DNA from: an uncultured Candidatus Competibacteraceae bacterium
GTDB taxonomy: Bacteria > Pseudomonadota > Gammaproteobacteria > Competibacterales > Competibacteraceae
Length of the DNA: 40,516 bases
Assembly: GCA_937960715.1 (NCBI GenBank)
Contig: CALGOO010000206.1
Span: 1 to 40,516, forward strand
Direction of reading: 5' to 3'
Numbering within the stretch: the stretch's first letter is position 1; each line of letters starts with the position of its first letter. Below, piece by piece: positions 30,415 through 39,148 of this stretch. Both the position numbers and the translations under genes were made by a program. The notes under the pieces were generated by a model. It did no database searches and was not told where the DNA came from. It saw only the letters and a list, made by a program, of their open reading frames with translations.

Positions 30415-31311
30415 TTAGGCCACCGGGTGCCGCAGTTGCGGATTCTGGACCGGCGGCTTGACCGAGTAGTCGTAGAATCCCTTGTTAGTCTTGCGGCCCA
30501 GATAGCCGAGCTGGACCAGGCGGGTCAGCGTGTGCGGGGGGGACACATGCGGCTGGTGCATGTCCTGATAGATATTCAGGGTCATGGCTTCCACCACATC
30601 CAGTCCGATGTAATCGGCCAGCTCGAACGGCCCCATCGGATGGGCGGCGCCGGACTTCATCGCGTGATCGATGTCGGCGATGGTGCCGGTTCCCATCTCC
30701 AGCAGGCGAATCGCGCTGAGCATGTAGGGCGTCAGCAGCCGGTTGACGATGAAGCCGGTGGTGTCCTGCACGATCACGGGGTCTTTCTTGATCCTCTTGC
30801 AAAACTCGTTGAGCGTGCTGACCGTCTCGTCGGAGGTCTCAAAGGCGTGGATGATCTCGACCAGCTTCATCACGGTCGCCGGGTTGAAGAAATGCAGGCC
30901 GGCCACCCGGTCGCGCTGCTTGCACACCGCCATCAGCGCCGTCACCGACAGCGTGGATGTGTTGGTGGTCAGCAGCGTTTCCGGCGACACGATGCTTTCC
31001 AGGCGGCGAAACAGCGCTTTCTTGATCTCCAGATCCTCGATGACCGACTCGATGATCAGATCGCAGCCGGCGACATCCTCCTCCTTGGTGGTCAGTTGCA
31101 GCAAGCCGAGCGTGGAATCCTTGTGCTCGGCGGTCATCTTGCCGCGCTCGACCATCTTGGCGAGCGCTTTCTCCAAGCCCGACCGAATCTTGTCGGTGGA
31201 ACCTGGAGTCGCCTTGACCGCGACGGTAGGAATGCCAACCTGCGCGCACACCTGCGCCACGCCCAGACCCATCGCACCACAGCCCATAACACCAACTTTC
31301 TTGATTTCCAT
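30415..31311 (-). CDS. 3-hydroxybutyryl-CoA (3-hydroxyacyl-CoA) dehydrogenase
   Basis: NAD(P)-dependent oxidation of (S)-3-hydroxyacyl-CoA to 3-ketoacyl-CoA, or the reverse in butyryl-CoA synthesis. 298 residues: Rossmann fold with G-C-G-A-M-G near residue 10, IIESVIEDLEIKKALF, TNTSTLSV, the catalytic His-Glu pair region in GLHFFNPA..MKLVEI, DTTGFIVNRLL with the substrate-binding Asn, and the C-terminal GAAHPMGPFELADYIGLDV. ATG 31311 starts the family N-terminus (MEIKKVGVMG); the frame runs open to 31383 but without homology. It lies 140 bp downstream of the enoyl-CoA hydratase, consistent with a short fatty-acid or PHA-linked module, with a possible promoter of its own. Confidence 0.93.
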   Translation of the reverse strand: MEIKKVGVMGCGAMGLGVAQVCAQVGIPTVAVKATPGSTDKIRSGLEKALAKMVERGKMTAEHKDSTLGLLQLTTKEEDVAGCDLIIESVIEDLEIKKALFRRLESIVSPETLLTTNTSTLSVTALMAVCKQRDRVAGLHFFNPATVMKLVEIIHAFETSDETVSTLNEFCKRIKKDPVIVQDTTGFIVNRLLTPYMLSAIRLLEMGTGTIADIDHAMKSGAAHPMGPFELADYIGLDVVEAMTLNIYQDMHQPHVSPPHTLTRLVQLGYLGRKTNKGFYDYSVKPPVQNPQLRHPVA

Positions 31312-31388
31312 CGCTTGCGCCTTATCGTGGAGAGTTACATGTGGCTTTCCGGTCCCCCAAGTGGGCCGGTTTGAGTAAATCATCGAAT

Positions 31389-31394
31389 ATTATA
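31389..31394 (-). promoter_or_regulatory. Candidate -10 element for the hydroxyacyl-CoA dehydrogenase gene
   Basis: Perfect TATAAT on the minus strand in an AT-rich patch, about 78 bp upstream of the ATG. The best -35 at 18-bp spacing is TTCAGC, only 3 of 6, so this may be a weak or activated promoter. Confidence 0.4.
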
Positions 31395-31451
31395 GTGAAT
31401 TTTCGGCTGCTCGCTGAATTCTCTCGCCGTCAACGGCCCCGCCAAGCTCAG

Positions 31452-32228
31452 TCAGCGGTGCTTGAACTCGGGCGCCCGCTTGCTGGCGAACGCTTCCATG
31501 CCTTCCTTCTGATCCTCGGTCGCGAACACGGCGTGGAAGGTCCGCCGCTCAAACAGCAGACCCTCGGCCAGCGTGGATTCGTAAGCGCGGTTCACGCACT
31601 CCTTGACCATCATGACCGCCGGCCGTGACTGGGCGGCGATCGATTCGGCGGTCTTGATCGCTTCCTCGATCAGATTGGCGACCGGCACGATCCGGCTGAC
31701 CAGGCCCGCCCGTTCGGCTTCCTCGACATCCATCATCCGTCCGGTCAGGCACAATTCCATGGCCTTGGACTTGCCAACCAGCCGGGTCAGACGTTGCGTG
31801 CCCCCCGCGCCCGGCAGGATGCCCAGCTTGATTTCGGGTTGACCGAACTTGGCGGTGTCGGCGGCGAGAATGAAGTCGCACATCATCGCCAGCTCGCAGC
31901 CGCCGCCCAGCGCGTAGCCGGCCACCGCCGCGATCACCGGCTTGCGGCATCGGCTGACCCGCTCCCAATTGCGGGTGATGAAATTACCCTGGTAGGCGTC
32001 CATGTACGAGTAATCCTTCATCCCCTTGATATCGGCGCCAGCGGCAAAGACCTTGTCGCCGCCGGTGAGGACGATGGCGCGGATGGCTTCGTCCGCCTCG
32101 ACGGCATCCAACGCCTGGGTCAGTTCGTCCATCAAATCGTTGGACAGCGCATTGAAGGCTCTGGGGCGGTTGAGGGTGATCAAGGCCACCGGACCGCGGA
32201 TTTCGACCCGGATGTTCTCGTAACTCAT
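31452..32228 (-). CDS. Enoyl-CoA hydratase (crotonase)
   Basis: Hydrates trans-2-enoyl-CoA to (S)-3-hydroxyacyl-CoA; 258 residues, the standard length. The oxyanion-hole segments AGADIKGM and AGYALGGGCELAMMCDFI, and the EIKLGILPGAGGTQRL block, supply both catalytic glutamates (in GGCELA and PEIKLG), so hydratase activity is expected rather than another crotonase chemistry. ATG 32228 has AAGGAG at proper spacing. Its product is the substrate of the dehydrogenase encoded next, making a two-step interconversion of crotonyl-CoA and acetoacetyl-CoA. A TATACT at 32355-32350 (minus strand) may be its -10. Confidence 0.95.
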   Translation of the reverse strand: MSYENIRVEIRGPVALITLNRPRAFNALSNDLMDELTQALDAVEADEAIRAIVLTGGDKVFAAGADIKGMKDYSYMDAYQGNFITRNWERVSRCRKPVIAAVAGYALGGGCELAMMCDFILAADTAKFGQPEIKLGILPGAGGTQRLTRLVGKSKAMELCLTGRMMDVEEAERAGLVSRIVPVANLIEEAIKTAESIAAQSRPAVMMVKECVNRAYESTLAEGLLFERRTFHAVFATEDQKEGMEAFASKRAPEFKHR

Positions 32229-32457
32229 GGAGGTTCTCCTTCCTGACAGGGGCTGGGCCGCCTCGATTTTGCTTGATTTTGGCGGAATCGGCGGCGGCTG
32301 GCTTGCACGGAAACGTCACGCGAACCGCCGGTTGGCCGAAGTGGCCGATAGTATACGTCAGTCGGGGAAAACAGGGGGAACCGAACCAGTTGTCGGGGGG
32401 CGCGAAACGGGTTCGTGCGTAACGTCAGGATTCGAGGCAAAGGCTTGCTCGGATCCC

Positions 32458-33069
32458 CTAACCTCCCAGACTGGTCGCCAGCGCGGCCATGAACCTGGAC
32501 GGATCGCCCTCCCAACGTAGCGGCTCCCCCACCCAGGCGTCGCAGAAGAACGGCACCGGCAACCAGTCGCCCTTGGGCAACACCTTGCCCAGCCCGTGCA
32601 GGCGAATCGGGCAAACGGGCAAGTTCGGCGCTTGTTGAACCAGCCAGACGATGCCGGTCTTGAGTTGGCCCAGTCGCTCCGGTTCGCCGCGGGTGCCTTC
32701 CGGGAAGAAGATCACGATGTCGCCCGCCGTCAGCGCGTCCCGCACCGGCCCCAGCGCCTCGGCCCGAGACCGCCCACCGCTCGCCGCCACCGGAATGATG
32801 CCGATCACGCGGGTGGCGAACCAGGCCCGCCAGCGATTGCCAAGAAAATACTCCGCCGAAGCCGCCGGCCGCGCGCGGGGCAACAACCGCAACGGCAACA
32901 GCGCCATCAACACCAGCGCATCGAGATGGCTGTTGTGGTTGGCGACGATCAGGGCGGGACCGGCGACGGGCAAGCGGTTGCGGCCGCGCACGTTGATCCC
33001 CACCGCCAGCAGCAGGAACGGCTTGACGATCAGCAGGAAAAACGCCAGGCGCAACACGATGTATCCCAT
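32458..33069 (-). CDS. 1-acyl-glycerol-3-phosphate acyltransferase-like (PlsC family), ynb operon
   Basis: Membrane-associated acyltransferase of about 203 residues. The N-terminal hydrophobic helix (IVLRLAFFLLIVKPFLLLAVGI) precedes the catalytic H-x4-D motif in NHNSHLD and the substrate-binding FPEGTRG, the hallmarks of PlsC. It is the last gene of the operon with ynbB, ynbA, ynbD and ynbC. Either the ATG 33069 (8 nt after the ynbB stop) or a TTG at 33081 that overlaps the ynbB TGA as TTGA could start it. It could supply phosphatidic acid to the CdsA-like neighbour or acylate the final lipid; which is not decidable here. Confidence 0.9.
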   Translation of the reverse strand: MGYIVLRLAFFLLIVKPFLLLAVGINVRGRNRLPVAGPALIVANHNSHLDALVLMALLPLRLLPRARPAASAEYFLGNRWRAWFATRVIGIIPVAASGGRSRAEALGPVRDALTAGDIVIFFPEGTRGEPERLGQLKTGIVWLVQQAPNLPVCPIRLHGLGKVLPKGDWLPVPFFCDAWVGEPLRWEGDPSRFMAALATSLGG

Positions 33070-33077
33070 GGCGGTGT

Positions 33078-34004
33078 TCAAAAATAGAAGTAGCGGGTGA
33101 AGTGGAAAAACAGCGGCGCGGTGTAGGTCAGGCTGTCCACCCGATCGAGAATGCCGCCATGGCCCGGCAACAGGTTGCCGCTGTCCTTGATGCCGAGATC
33201 GCGCTTGAGCGCCGACAGGCTCAAATCGCCGAAGAACCCGGCCACCGCGATCAGCGCCCCGGTCAGCAGGGCATCAAAGACGGAAAACGGCGTCAGCCAC
33301 GGCGCCAGCAGCGCCGCCAGCGGCACGGTGGTCGCCACCCCACCGACAAAGCCCTCCACCGTCTTGCTCGGGCTGACCGTGGGCGAAATCTTGTGCCTGC
33401 CCAGCAACTTGCCCCAGCAGTACTGCGCCACGTCGTTCAACTCGGTCAGCAACAACAGGAACAACACCAGCCCCGGACCGCTGACATGGGGGTACTCCCC
33501 TTCCGGCAGCACCAGCAGATAGGCCAGATGACTCAGGCTGAACACCATGCTCATCAAGCCCCAATGCAGGGTGCCGGCGGCGCGCAAATGACCCTGGGTT
33601 TCCCCGCTCAGCACCATCGCCACCGGCAGCAACAGAAACAGATAGACCGGGATGAAGATGATGAACATCCCGTACCATTCGATCCCGATCCAGAAATACT
33701 GCACCGGAATGCTCAGATAGGCCCAGAACAGCACCCGGCGGTCGGTCTGGCGGGTGGGAATCAGGGTCAGGTACTCCTTGAGCGCCAGGAAGCTGACCAA
33801 GCCGAAGAACACCAGCGCGGCGGCGCGGCTGAACATCAGCGCCAGCGAGCACAGCGCCACGATCAGCCACCAACTGCGGATGCGCTGGCGCAATTCGCTG
33901 TCGGGCGCCGGCGCCAGCCACCACACCACGAGGGTCGCCAGGGCCAACAACCCCCATACTCCACCCAGAATCACCATCACCGGCGAAGTCAGCGTGATGG
34001 ACAT
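33078..34004 (-). CDS. ynbB: Phosphatidate cytidylyltransferase-like protein (YnbB)
   Basis: Makes CDP-diacylglycerol from phosphatidate and CTP; 308 residues with about eight membrane helices. The CdsA signature is complete near the C-terminus: S-A-L-K-R, four residues, K-D-S-G, then LPGHGGILDRVD, which carries the metal-binding Asp residues. Relative to CdsA it has the length and context of E. coli YnbB. ATG 34004 overlaps the ynbA end by 16 bp and has GAGG upstream. It would activate the lipid head donor used by the CDP-alcohol transferase encoded just before it. A second, housekeeping cdsA elsewhere in the genome is expected. Confidence 0.92.
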   Translation of the reverse strand: MSITLTSPVMVILGGVWGLLALATLVVWWLAPAPDSELRQRIRSWWLIVALCSLALMFSRAAALVFFGLVSFLALKEYLTLIPTRQTDRRVLFWAYLSIPVQYFWIGIEWYGMFIIFIPVYLFLLLPVAMVLSGETQGHLRAAGTLHWGLMSMVFSLSHLAYLLVLPEGEYPHVSGPGLVLFLLLLTELNDVAQYCWGKLLGRHKISPTVSPSKTVEGFVGGVATTVPLAALLAPWLTPFSVFDALLTGALIAVAGFFGDLSLSALKRDLGIKDSGNLLPGHGGILDRVDSLTYTAPLFFHFTRYFYF

Positions 34005-34606
34005 GGCGTTACCTCGCGCAGCGCGGCGCGCAGTCGGTCAACACAGGTCAGTATCAACAAACCGTTGGCAACCCACAGGATAACCGCCAGCCAGAAACCG
34101 GCCGGCACACCGCAGCCCAGCAGCACCGCGACGCCACCGAGCAGCAGAGCGCGGTCGCTTTTGCCCATCGGTCCGTCATAGCGGCGACGGGCGCCGATTT
34201 GCACCGCGACCACGCCGCAGAATTCACTGAGCAACGCCAACCACACCAGCGTCACCACCGGCGCAGCCGGCACGCCGGGAATCAGAACCAGCGGCAGACA
34301 CAGGACGGCGTCGGCCAGCACGTCGCCTAGCTCGTTCAATACCGCTCCCAATGGCGTCGATTGCTGAAACTCGCGGGCCAGCATTCCGTCGAGGGTGTTC
34401 AACGCCATGCGGATCAACAGCACCGGCGGCAACAGCAGCAGCATGGTCGGCGTTGGCCACAACGCAATGACCCCGGCTGTGGCGACCGCCAGCGCCAGCG
34501 CGGCGACCGTGACCTGATTGGCGCTGATGCCGCGAGCGTGCAACCCGCGCGCGACCGGCCGCAGCCCGTTCTGAAAGCGGGGCTTGAGATCGTACAGGGT
34601 GATCAT
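33989..34606 (-). CDS. ynbA: CDP-alcohol phosphatidyltransferase-like protein (YnbA)
   Basis: A 205-residue membrane enzyme of the family that swaps CMP of CDP-diacylglycerol for an alcohol. The motif D-x2-DG-x2-AR-x8-G-x3-D-x3-D is recognisable at residues 70-95 (NTLDGMLAR..G..N..GD), but the first and third Asp are Asn (Asn70, Asn91); Asp73 and Asp95 remain. Mg binding may thus be altered or the substrate unusual. About five further helices follow. ATG 34606 overlaps the ynbD stop as ATGA and has GGAGG upstream, so translation is coupled. Its size matches E. coli YnbA. The alcohol acceptor is unknown. Confidence 0.9.
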   Translation of the reverse strand: MITLYDLKPRFQNGLRPVARGLHARGISANQVTVAALALAVATAGVIALWPTPTMLLLLPPVLLIRMALNTLDGMLAREFQQSTPLGAVLNELGDVLADAVLCLPLVLIPGVPAAPVVTLVWLALLSEFCGVVAVQIGARRRYDGPMGKSDRALLLGGVAVLLGCGVPAGFWLAVILWVANGLLILTCVDRLRAALREVTPCPSR

Positions 34607-35958
34607 GCGACCTCCTCGGCAAGCCGCGCGTCGATGGGAGTCGCCAGTACGTTCGGCGCCACGACGATGCCGGGCCGGATCGCGCGGATTCGTTCGAACG
34701 CTTCCTGGATCGAACCAACGCGTTCCGTCGCCGCCAGCCAGTTCGCCGCGACGCACGCGCTGCGGGAATAGCCGAGGGTGCAATGAATCAACACGGGCCT
34801 ACCTTCCCGGACAGCCGCCTCGATAGCGATTGCGGCGTCCCCCAAGGCCTGAGGTGGCGGGTGAGTCAAGTCCATGATCTGCAAATTGACATAATCACCC
34901 GCGCGCAACGGGCTGGCCTCGTCAAAATCGCCGGTCAGGTCGACCGTCAGAGGTCGGGGATGAGTGGCGGCGAAATCCGTCGCCTCCCGGTTGTCGAGCC
35001 GCGCGCCGATGAACACGCCCGGCAAAATTTCGGCAAGCGGCGTGGCCATCTTGCGCCGATACCGTCGCCAGGACAGGTATTGCCCGACCAGATAGGGTCC
35101 CAACACCAGCTTGGCTGCCCAGGCAAGCCGCCCGCCTTCTTTTCGGAACACGACCGGACCGAGACCGGCGTAGGCCGCCGCGACGATCCCCAGGGAAACT
35201 CCGGGCCAAAGGAACAGCAGCCAAAATCCGCCTTGCAGGGCCAGCACGAGGCTGATCGACGCGCCGGCCAGATAGCGCCCGGCCAGTCGAATCCCGCCTC
35301 TCGGTCGGTAAGCGACGGCCTTGCCGACGGAATCGGCCGCCGGATCGGGAAACAGCCAGAACGCGATCACGCCGACCAGCGCCCCGGTCGGCAGATCGAT
35401 GAAATGATGCTGCCAGGTGGTCAGAGTGGACGCGAAGATCAGGATAAACCAGCCGTGCAGCAACCCACGCAACAGTCCACGCGTGTACTTGGCGTAGAGA
35501 TACCACATGATCATGCCCAGACTGACATGCAGTGAGGGCGCTTGATTGAAGGGCTGGTCGAAGCCGTAAAGCGCCTGGAACAAGGTACCGAACATCCCCT
35601 CGACTTCGGGCCGGGGAAAGGCGAACTTGAGCGGAAACAGCAGAAACCCCGCGGCGGACAGCAATACGGCAGTCACGATGCGGAAAGCGTGCCGATCCAG
35701 TTCCAGGCGGGTACGACACAGCAGCACCGAGAACGCGTAAAAGAGATCGAGCGACCAGTACGGAATAATGGTCCAGGGCAACACCGGAATCCGGCGCTCC
35801 CATTCGAACAGGAAGCTGCCGACATCAGGCCGTAACGAAGTCAAACCGTTGCAGGCACCGTAGATCAAAAAAAATCCGGGCCCCAGCACCAGAACCATCC
35901 AGGCCACGGCCGCCCGCCAGGGGCGCGGCTCGGCGATTTCAATCTTGCGCTCAGTCAT
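34603..35958 (-). CDS. ynbD: PAP2 lipid phosphatase fused to dual-specificity phosphatase (YnbD)
   Basis: A 451-residue membrane protein. The first part (about 15-290) is a PAP2-type phosphatase with several helices, PSLH (141-144) and the catalytic His184-x3-Asp188 in WQHHFIDLPTG. The C-terminal part (about 305-445) is a cytoplasmic tyrosine/dual-specificity phosphatase with the P-loop His392-Cys393-x5-Arg399-Ser, the Cys being the nucleophile. This is the E. coli YnbD layout. It probably dephosphorylates a lipid phosphate such as a phosphatidyl-alcohol phosphate, like PgpB- or PTPMT1-type phosphatases; which domain does so is open. Its ATG overlaps the ynbC stop by 8 bp. Confidence 0.93.
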   Translation of the reverse strand: MTERKIEIAEPRPWRAAVAWMVLVLGPGFFLIYGACNGLTSLRPDVGSFLFEWERRIPVLPWTIIPYWSLDLFYAFSVLLCRTRLELDRHAFRIVTAVLLSAAGFLLFPLKFAFPRPEVEGMFGTLFQALYGFDQPFNQAPSLHVSLGMIMWYLYAKYTRGLLRGLLHGWFILIFASTLTTWQHHFIDLPTGALVGVIAFWLFPDPAADSVGKAVAYRPRGGIRLAGRYLAGASISLVLALQGGFWLLFLWPGVSLGIVAAAYAGLGPVVFRKEGGRLAWAAKLVLGPYLVGQYLSWRRYRRKMATPLAEILPGVFIGARLDNREATDFAATHPRPLTVDLTGDFDEASPLRAGDYVNLQIMDLTHPPPQALGDAAIAIEAAVREGRPVLIHCTLGYSRSACVAANWLAATERVGSIQEAFERIRAIRPGIVVAPNVLATPIDARLAEEVA

Positions 35959-37723
35959 GAGCGGTCTCCTCCCGCCGTCGGGCCAGCGACACCGTGAAAA
36001 TTCCCCAGGGATCGGTTTCCTGCGCGATTTTCACGAAGCCGGCCTCGGCGACCAGTTGATCCATCTCCTGTTGGGTTCGACGGCGCATGATCCATGGCGC
36101 CCCACCGCGATGACTGGTCAACGTCCGGGCGATGAACTCGATCTGTGGATGCCAGGGCTGGCCGGTATAGAGCAGATAGCCGCCGGGAACCACCGCCTCG
36201 GCCAGACCCACCAGGGATTCGCGCACCGGTCCATTTTCGGGGAACAACTCATATAGGCCAGAGACGATGCCGATGGTGGCGGCGCGGGGCAACGCCGCGA
36301 GGCTGGCTCGATCAAAGGCGTCGCCTTGCTCGAACGCGAAGCGCTCCGCCAGCCCGTATTCGGCAATCAGGCGCCGCCCCGCCGCCACGTTGCTGTCGCT
36401 GAAATCCCGCAGCAGGCCAGTGGCGGGAACATCGGGACGCTCGCGCGCCGCATCCAGCACGTAGCGGCCGTGGCCAGCCGCGATATCGACGAGGTGAACC
36501 GGCCGTCCCGCCGCCCGCAGATCCAGCATGGCCCGGCGCAGCAGTTTTTCCAGATGCGCCTTGCGCAAGCGAATACCACGCCAGCCAATGGCGTTCAGAT
36601 AATTCCGGTCGATCCACCGCCCCAACGTGGTCACGCCCTCGGCCCGGTTGCGATAGACGTAATCCAGCGTGGCGCCCGAATCGAAGCCAGTCCTTACGCC
36701 AAGTCGCAAGCCTCGGCTCAACCGGGCGCCGATGGCGCGCAGCGCGAACCGGGTCATGGCATATTGGATCCCCTTGAACGAAAAGGGAAACGGCGGGTTG
36801 GCCAGGGCTTCGTACTCGCGCTGGGTGGCGCTGTTGCGATCCGCCTCCAGCAGCGAAGGTTCGCGCCGGGGCTGGGCGAAGGCGTTCAGAATGAAGCGGC
36901 GCGCGGCGCTCAGCGGCAAATGGTTGTCCTTCTCGTTGAAGGTGTCGTGGAAAAAACCCGGATAAACGTGCATTTCCTTCACGGACGAACCCAGCCGCTC
37001 GAAAAACCGGCGCTGGCTGTCCTGGTCCACCACCCAATCCGCCCCGGAGGTCAATACCAGGGTCGGCACGGTGATCGCCGCCGCGTCCTCAACCAACTTG
37101 CGGCCCGCGTCGAACAAATCCACCAACAGATTGACCGCGATGCAACGGGTGATCAGCGGATCAGCGTCGTAGCTTTCGATCTTCGCCGGATCGTGGGTCA
37201 GCAACTTCGCCTTGACATAGCTGTTGACGAAGGCTTTCGGCTTGAATTTCAGCAACAGGCGCAGGCCCGGAATGGCGAAGGGGACATACAGCCGCACCCG
37301 CAACGCCGGACTGCCCAGCACGAGGGCGCGGATTTTCGGCGCGTAATCGTGAGCCCAGTTCGCCGCCAGCACGCTACCGACGCTGTGCGCGAATACAGCA
37401 ATGTTCTCCATCGGGATGCCGTAGCGTCGGGAAACATGGCGGACGAAACTGTCCACGTCCCGCGTCAGCACGCCGAGATGCTCCGCGTAACCGCGCTCGC
37501 CGGGACTGCGACCATGCCCCCGCGCATCCCAGGCAAATAGGGCGAAATCGGGTAAATTGAGTTTATCCACCACATCCTGCCAGCGACCGGAATGCTCGTG
37601 GCCGCGATGGAACAGAATGACGGCCCGGTCGGTGTTCTGTTCGGGCAACCATGCCCGGTAGAACAGCTCGGCGCCATCCCAGCTCCGAAAAGTATGTTCG
37701 CTTGCCTGGCGGTTCGGTTTCAT
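35951..37723 (-). CDS. ynbC: Alpha/beta hydrolase fused to class I methyltransferase (YnbC)
   Basis: A 590-residue cytoplasmic fusion. Residues about 10-290 are a serine hydrolase/monoacylglycerol-lipase-like domain: oxyanion HRGHEHSG, WDARGHGRSPGERG, nucleophile Ser in AHSVGS, acid Asp in SGADWVVD and a base His near HDTFNE. After a linker, residues about 330-585 form an AdoMet methyltransferase with motif I VDIAAGHGRYVLDAA and a later PGGYLLYTG strand. E. coli YnbC has the same fusion and size. Together they suggest deacylation and methylation of the lipid made by the operon. The second of two adjacent ATGs (37723) has AGGAAG at 6 nt. First gene of the operon. Confidence 0.9.
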   Translation of the reverse strand: MKPNRQASEHTFRSWDGAELFYRAWLPEQNTDRAVILFHRGHEHSGRWQDVVDKLNLPDFALFAWDARGHGRSPGERGYAEHLGVLTRDVDSFVRHVSRRYGIPMENIAVFAHSVGSVLAANWAHDYAPKIRALVLGSPALRVRLYVPFAIPGLRLLLKFKPKAFVNSYVKAKLLTHDPAKIESYDADPLITRCIAVNLLVDLFDAGRKLVEDAAAITVPTLVLTSGADWVVDQDSQRRFFERLGSSVKEMHVYPGFFHDTFNEKDNHLPLSAARRFILNAFAQPRREPSLLEADRNSATQREYEALANPPFPFSFKGIQYAMTRFALRAIGARLSRGLRLGVRTGFDSGATLDYVYRNRAEGVTTLGRWIDRNYLNAIGWRGIRLRKAHLEKLLRRAMLDLRAAGRPVHLVDIAAGHGRYVLDAARERPDVPATGLLRDFSDSNVAAGRRLIAEYGLAERFAFEQGDAFDRASLAALPRAATIGIVSGLYELFPENGPVRESLVGLAEAVVPGGYLLYTGQPWHPQIEFIARTLTSHRGGAPWIMRRRTQQEMDQLVAEAGFVKIAQETDPWGIFTVSLARRREETAHD

Positions 37724-37826
37724 CATGGTCTTCCTAATGAATTGATGCCTGGACACTCATCGCGCCGCATCTCCGGCGAGAATCATGGTAGTGTGAGCGA
37801 ATGAATAACGCGCGGGGTTTCTGATC

Positions 37827-38594
37827 ATGTCAAACGACGACAAATGGGTGCGGGGCACGCTGCCAGCGCGCGCCAGTTTGCGTGAAGACTCGCGCCGCAA
37901 ACCGAGCGCGACATTGATACGGAAGGTGGCGCGCGTGTACCACAAAAATCTGGTTGGCCGACCCTTGAACATGGCGCTGCGTGGGCCATCGCCGTCGAAC
38001 GACGGCAAGAACCGGGCGAACGGGCTTTTGGGCATGATCTGTTTGGCGATGGGTCTTGGTTTGATCGTTAGCGGCGCGATCTTTACCCAGGTTTGGGTGT
38101 TCGCCGCCGGCGCTGGCGTCGTGACGACCGGCGGCGCGCTCTTCCTGCGCAATCGAATCGCGCGCCGCCAGCCATTCGCGTTGACCGATGACTTAAGCCA
38201 GGAGGCGGAAGCCCTCGACGCCTACCTGAACGAAATCTCACCCCACCTGCCTCGATCCGCGCTTGCCGGTCTGGCGCGAATCAAGGAAACGCTCGTTCGC
38301 GTTCTGACCACTTCCGCCGACGGAGCCACGGTAACCGACGTATCACCGGAAGATCAGTTCTTCATCCGGGAGATGGTGGCCCGTTATTTACCCGACGCTT
38401 GCAAGCATTACCTGGATGTCGTGAGAACTACCGACGGACACATTCCGCCCGAGAACAGGCATGAAGTCGATCAATCGCTTTGCGATCAATTGGACATCCT
38501 GCACGGTCGGCTGGAAAAGATACAGGCGACGATTGTCGCGGCCAAAGCACGGAAGCTCGCCAGCCATGAAGCCTTCATCAAGACCAAGCAATGA
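37827..38594 (+). CDS. XpaC-like membrane protein
   Basis: A 255-residue protein resembling the XpaC family often found beside TelA. Residues 1-65 are basic and soluble, two membrane helices follow (about 66-85 and 88-106), and the C-terminal 140 residues are helical, with PEDQFFIREMVARYLPDACKHYLDVV. That is the place where XpaC proteins have a conserved YLP..L..Y motif. The function is unknown; XpaC was named for indolyl phosphate hydrolysis, but no catalytic site is visible. It is divergent from the ynb operon and lies near telA on the opposite strand. The family call rests on the motif and context. Confidence 0.65.
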   Translation: MSNDDKWVRGTLPARASLREDSRRKPSATLIRKVARVYHKNLVGRPLNMALRGPSPSNDGKNRANGLLGMICLAMGLGLIVSGAIFTQVWVFAAGAGVVTTGGALFLRNRIARRQPFALTDDLSQEAEALDAYLNEISPHLPRSALAGLARIKETLVRVLTTSADGATVTDVSPEDQFFIREMVARYLPDACKHYLDVVRTTDGHIPPENRHEVDQSLCDQLDILHGRLEKIQATIVAAKARKLASHEAFIKTKQ

Positions 38595-38643
38595 GCGGTC
38601 CACCAACGACTCCCCACCCTTCTTTCGAAGTGCGATTCAAGGT

Positions 38644-39111
38644 TTATTTAGACTCAATCAGCTCGGTATCACGATGATCAAGGTTGGAAGCTGCCTCCAT
38701 GAGATCGGCTTCAAATTTGTCACGGAGAGTTTTCGCCACCACAAAGGCCGAACTCACCATGAACAACCAGGACACCACCATGTAGCCTTTCTCCCAATTG
38801 CCAATTGCCAGGCGGAAAAGGCCCCAGGCCGTCAGCGCTATCGCCACGAAAAATCCGACCCACGCCGTGAATATCCAAGCTCCGGTATCGACTCTTTCGT
38901 CCCGATTGTCGCGGATCATCTTCGCCAGGGCGAAGCAAGTAAACAGACAGAAGAAAAAGCCGGTTGCAAGGAACGCGCGATCCAGTTCCTGATTCGGTAT
39001 ATTCCACACGCCGATGGCGCAAGCGAGCACGGCGAGACCGAATGAAATCCATACCTGCATGATCCAGACAGCCGTGTCACGGCGAACAAGATACTTTTGA
39101 TTGTGCGACAT
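38644..39111 (-). CDS. YiaA/YiaB-type inner membrane protein
   Basis: A 155-residue protein with four membrane helices arranged as two YiaA/B two-helix repeats: repeat one DTAVWIMQVWISFGLAVLACAIGVW ... CFALAKMIRDN, repeat two DTGAWIFTAWVGFFVAIALTAWGLF ... AFVVAKTLRDK. The matching A-K-x-x-R-D ends show the internal duplication. The C-terminus is an acidic soluble tail. ATG 39111 has GAGGAG upstream; the longer frame to 39219 is not supported. The function of this family is unknown. It follows telA by 37 bp on the same strand, so the two are probably cotranscribed. Confidence 0.85.
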   Translation of the reverse strand: MSHNQKYLVRRDTAVWIMQVWISFGLAVLACAIGVWNIPNQELDRAFLATGFFFCLFTCFALAKMIRDNRDERVDTGAWIFTAWVGFFVAIALTAWGLFRLAIGNWEKGYMVVSWLFMVSSAFVVAKTLRDKFEADLMEAASNLDHRDTELIESK

Positions 39112-39148
39112 AACAGTTATCTCCTCTTTTATAAAACCAGCGGAAAAA

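Noticed and set aside
33079..33081. TTG overlapping the ynbB stop as the certain start of the PlsC-like gene
   Set aside because: It fits the coupling pattern of the operon, but the ATG 12 nt later is equally possible and neither has a clear ribosome-binding site; the ATG was reported with the TTG as alternative.
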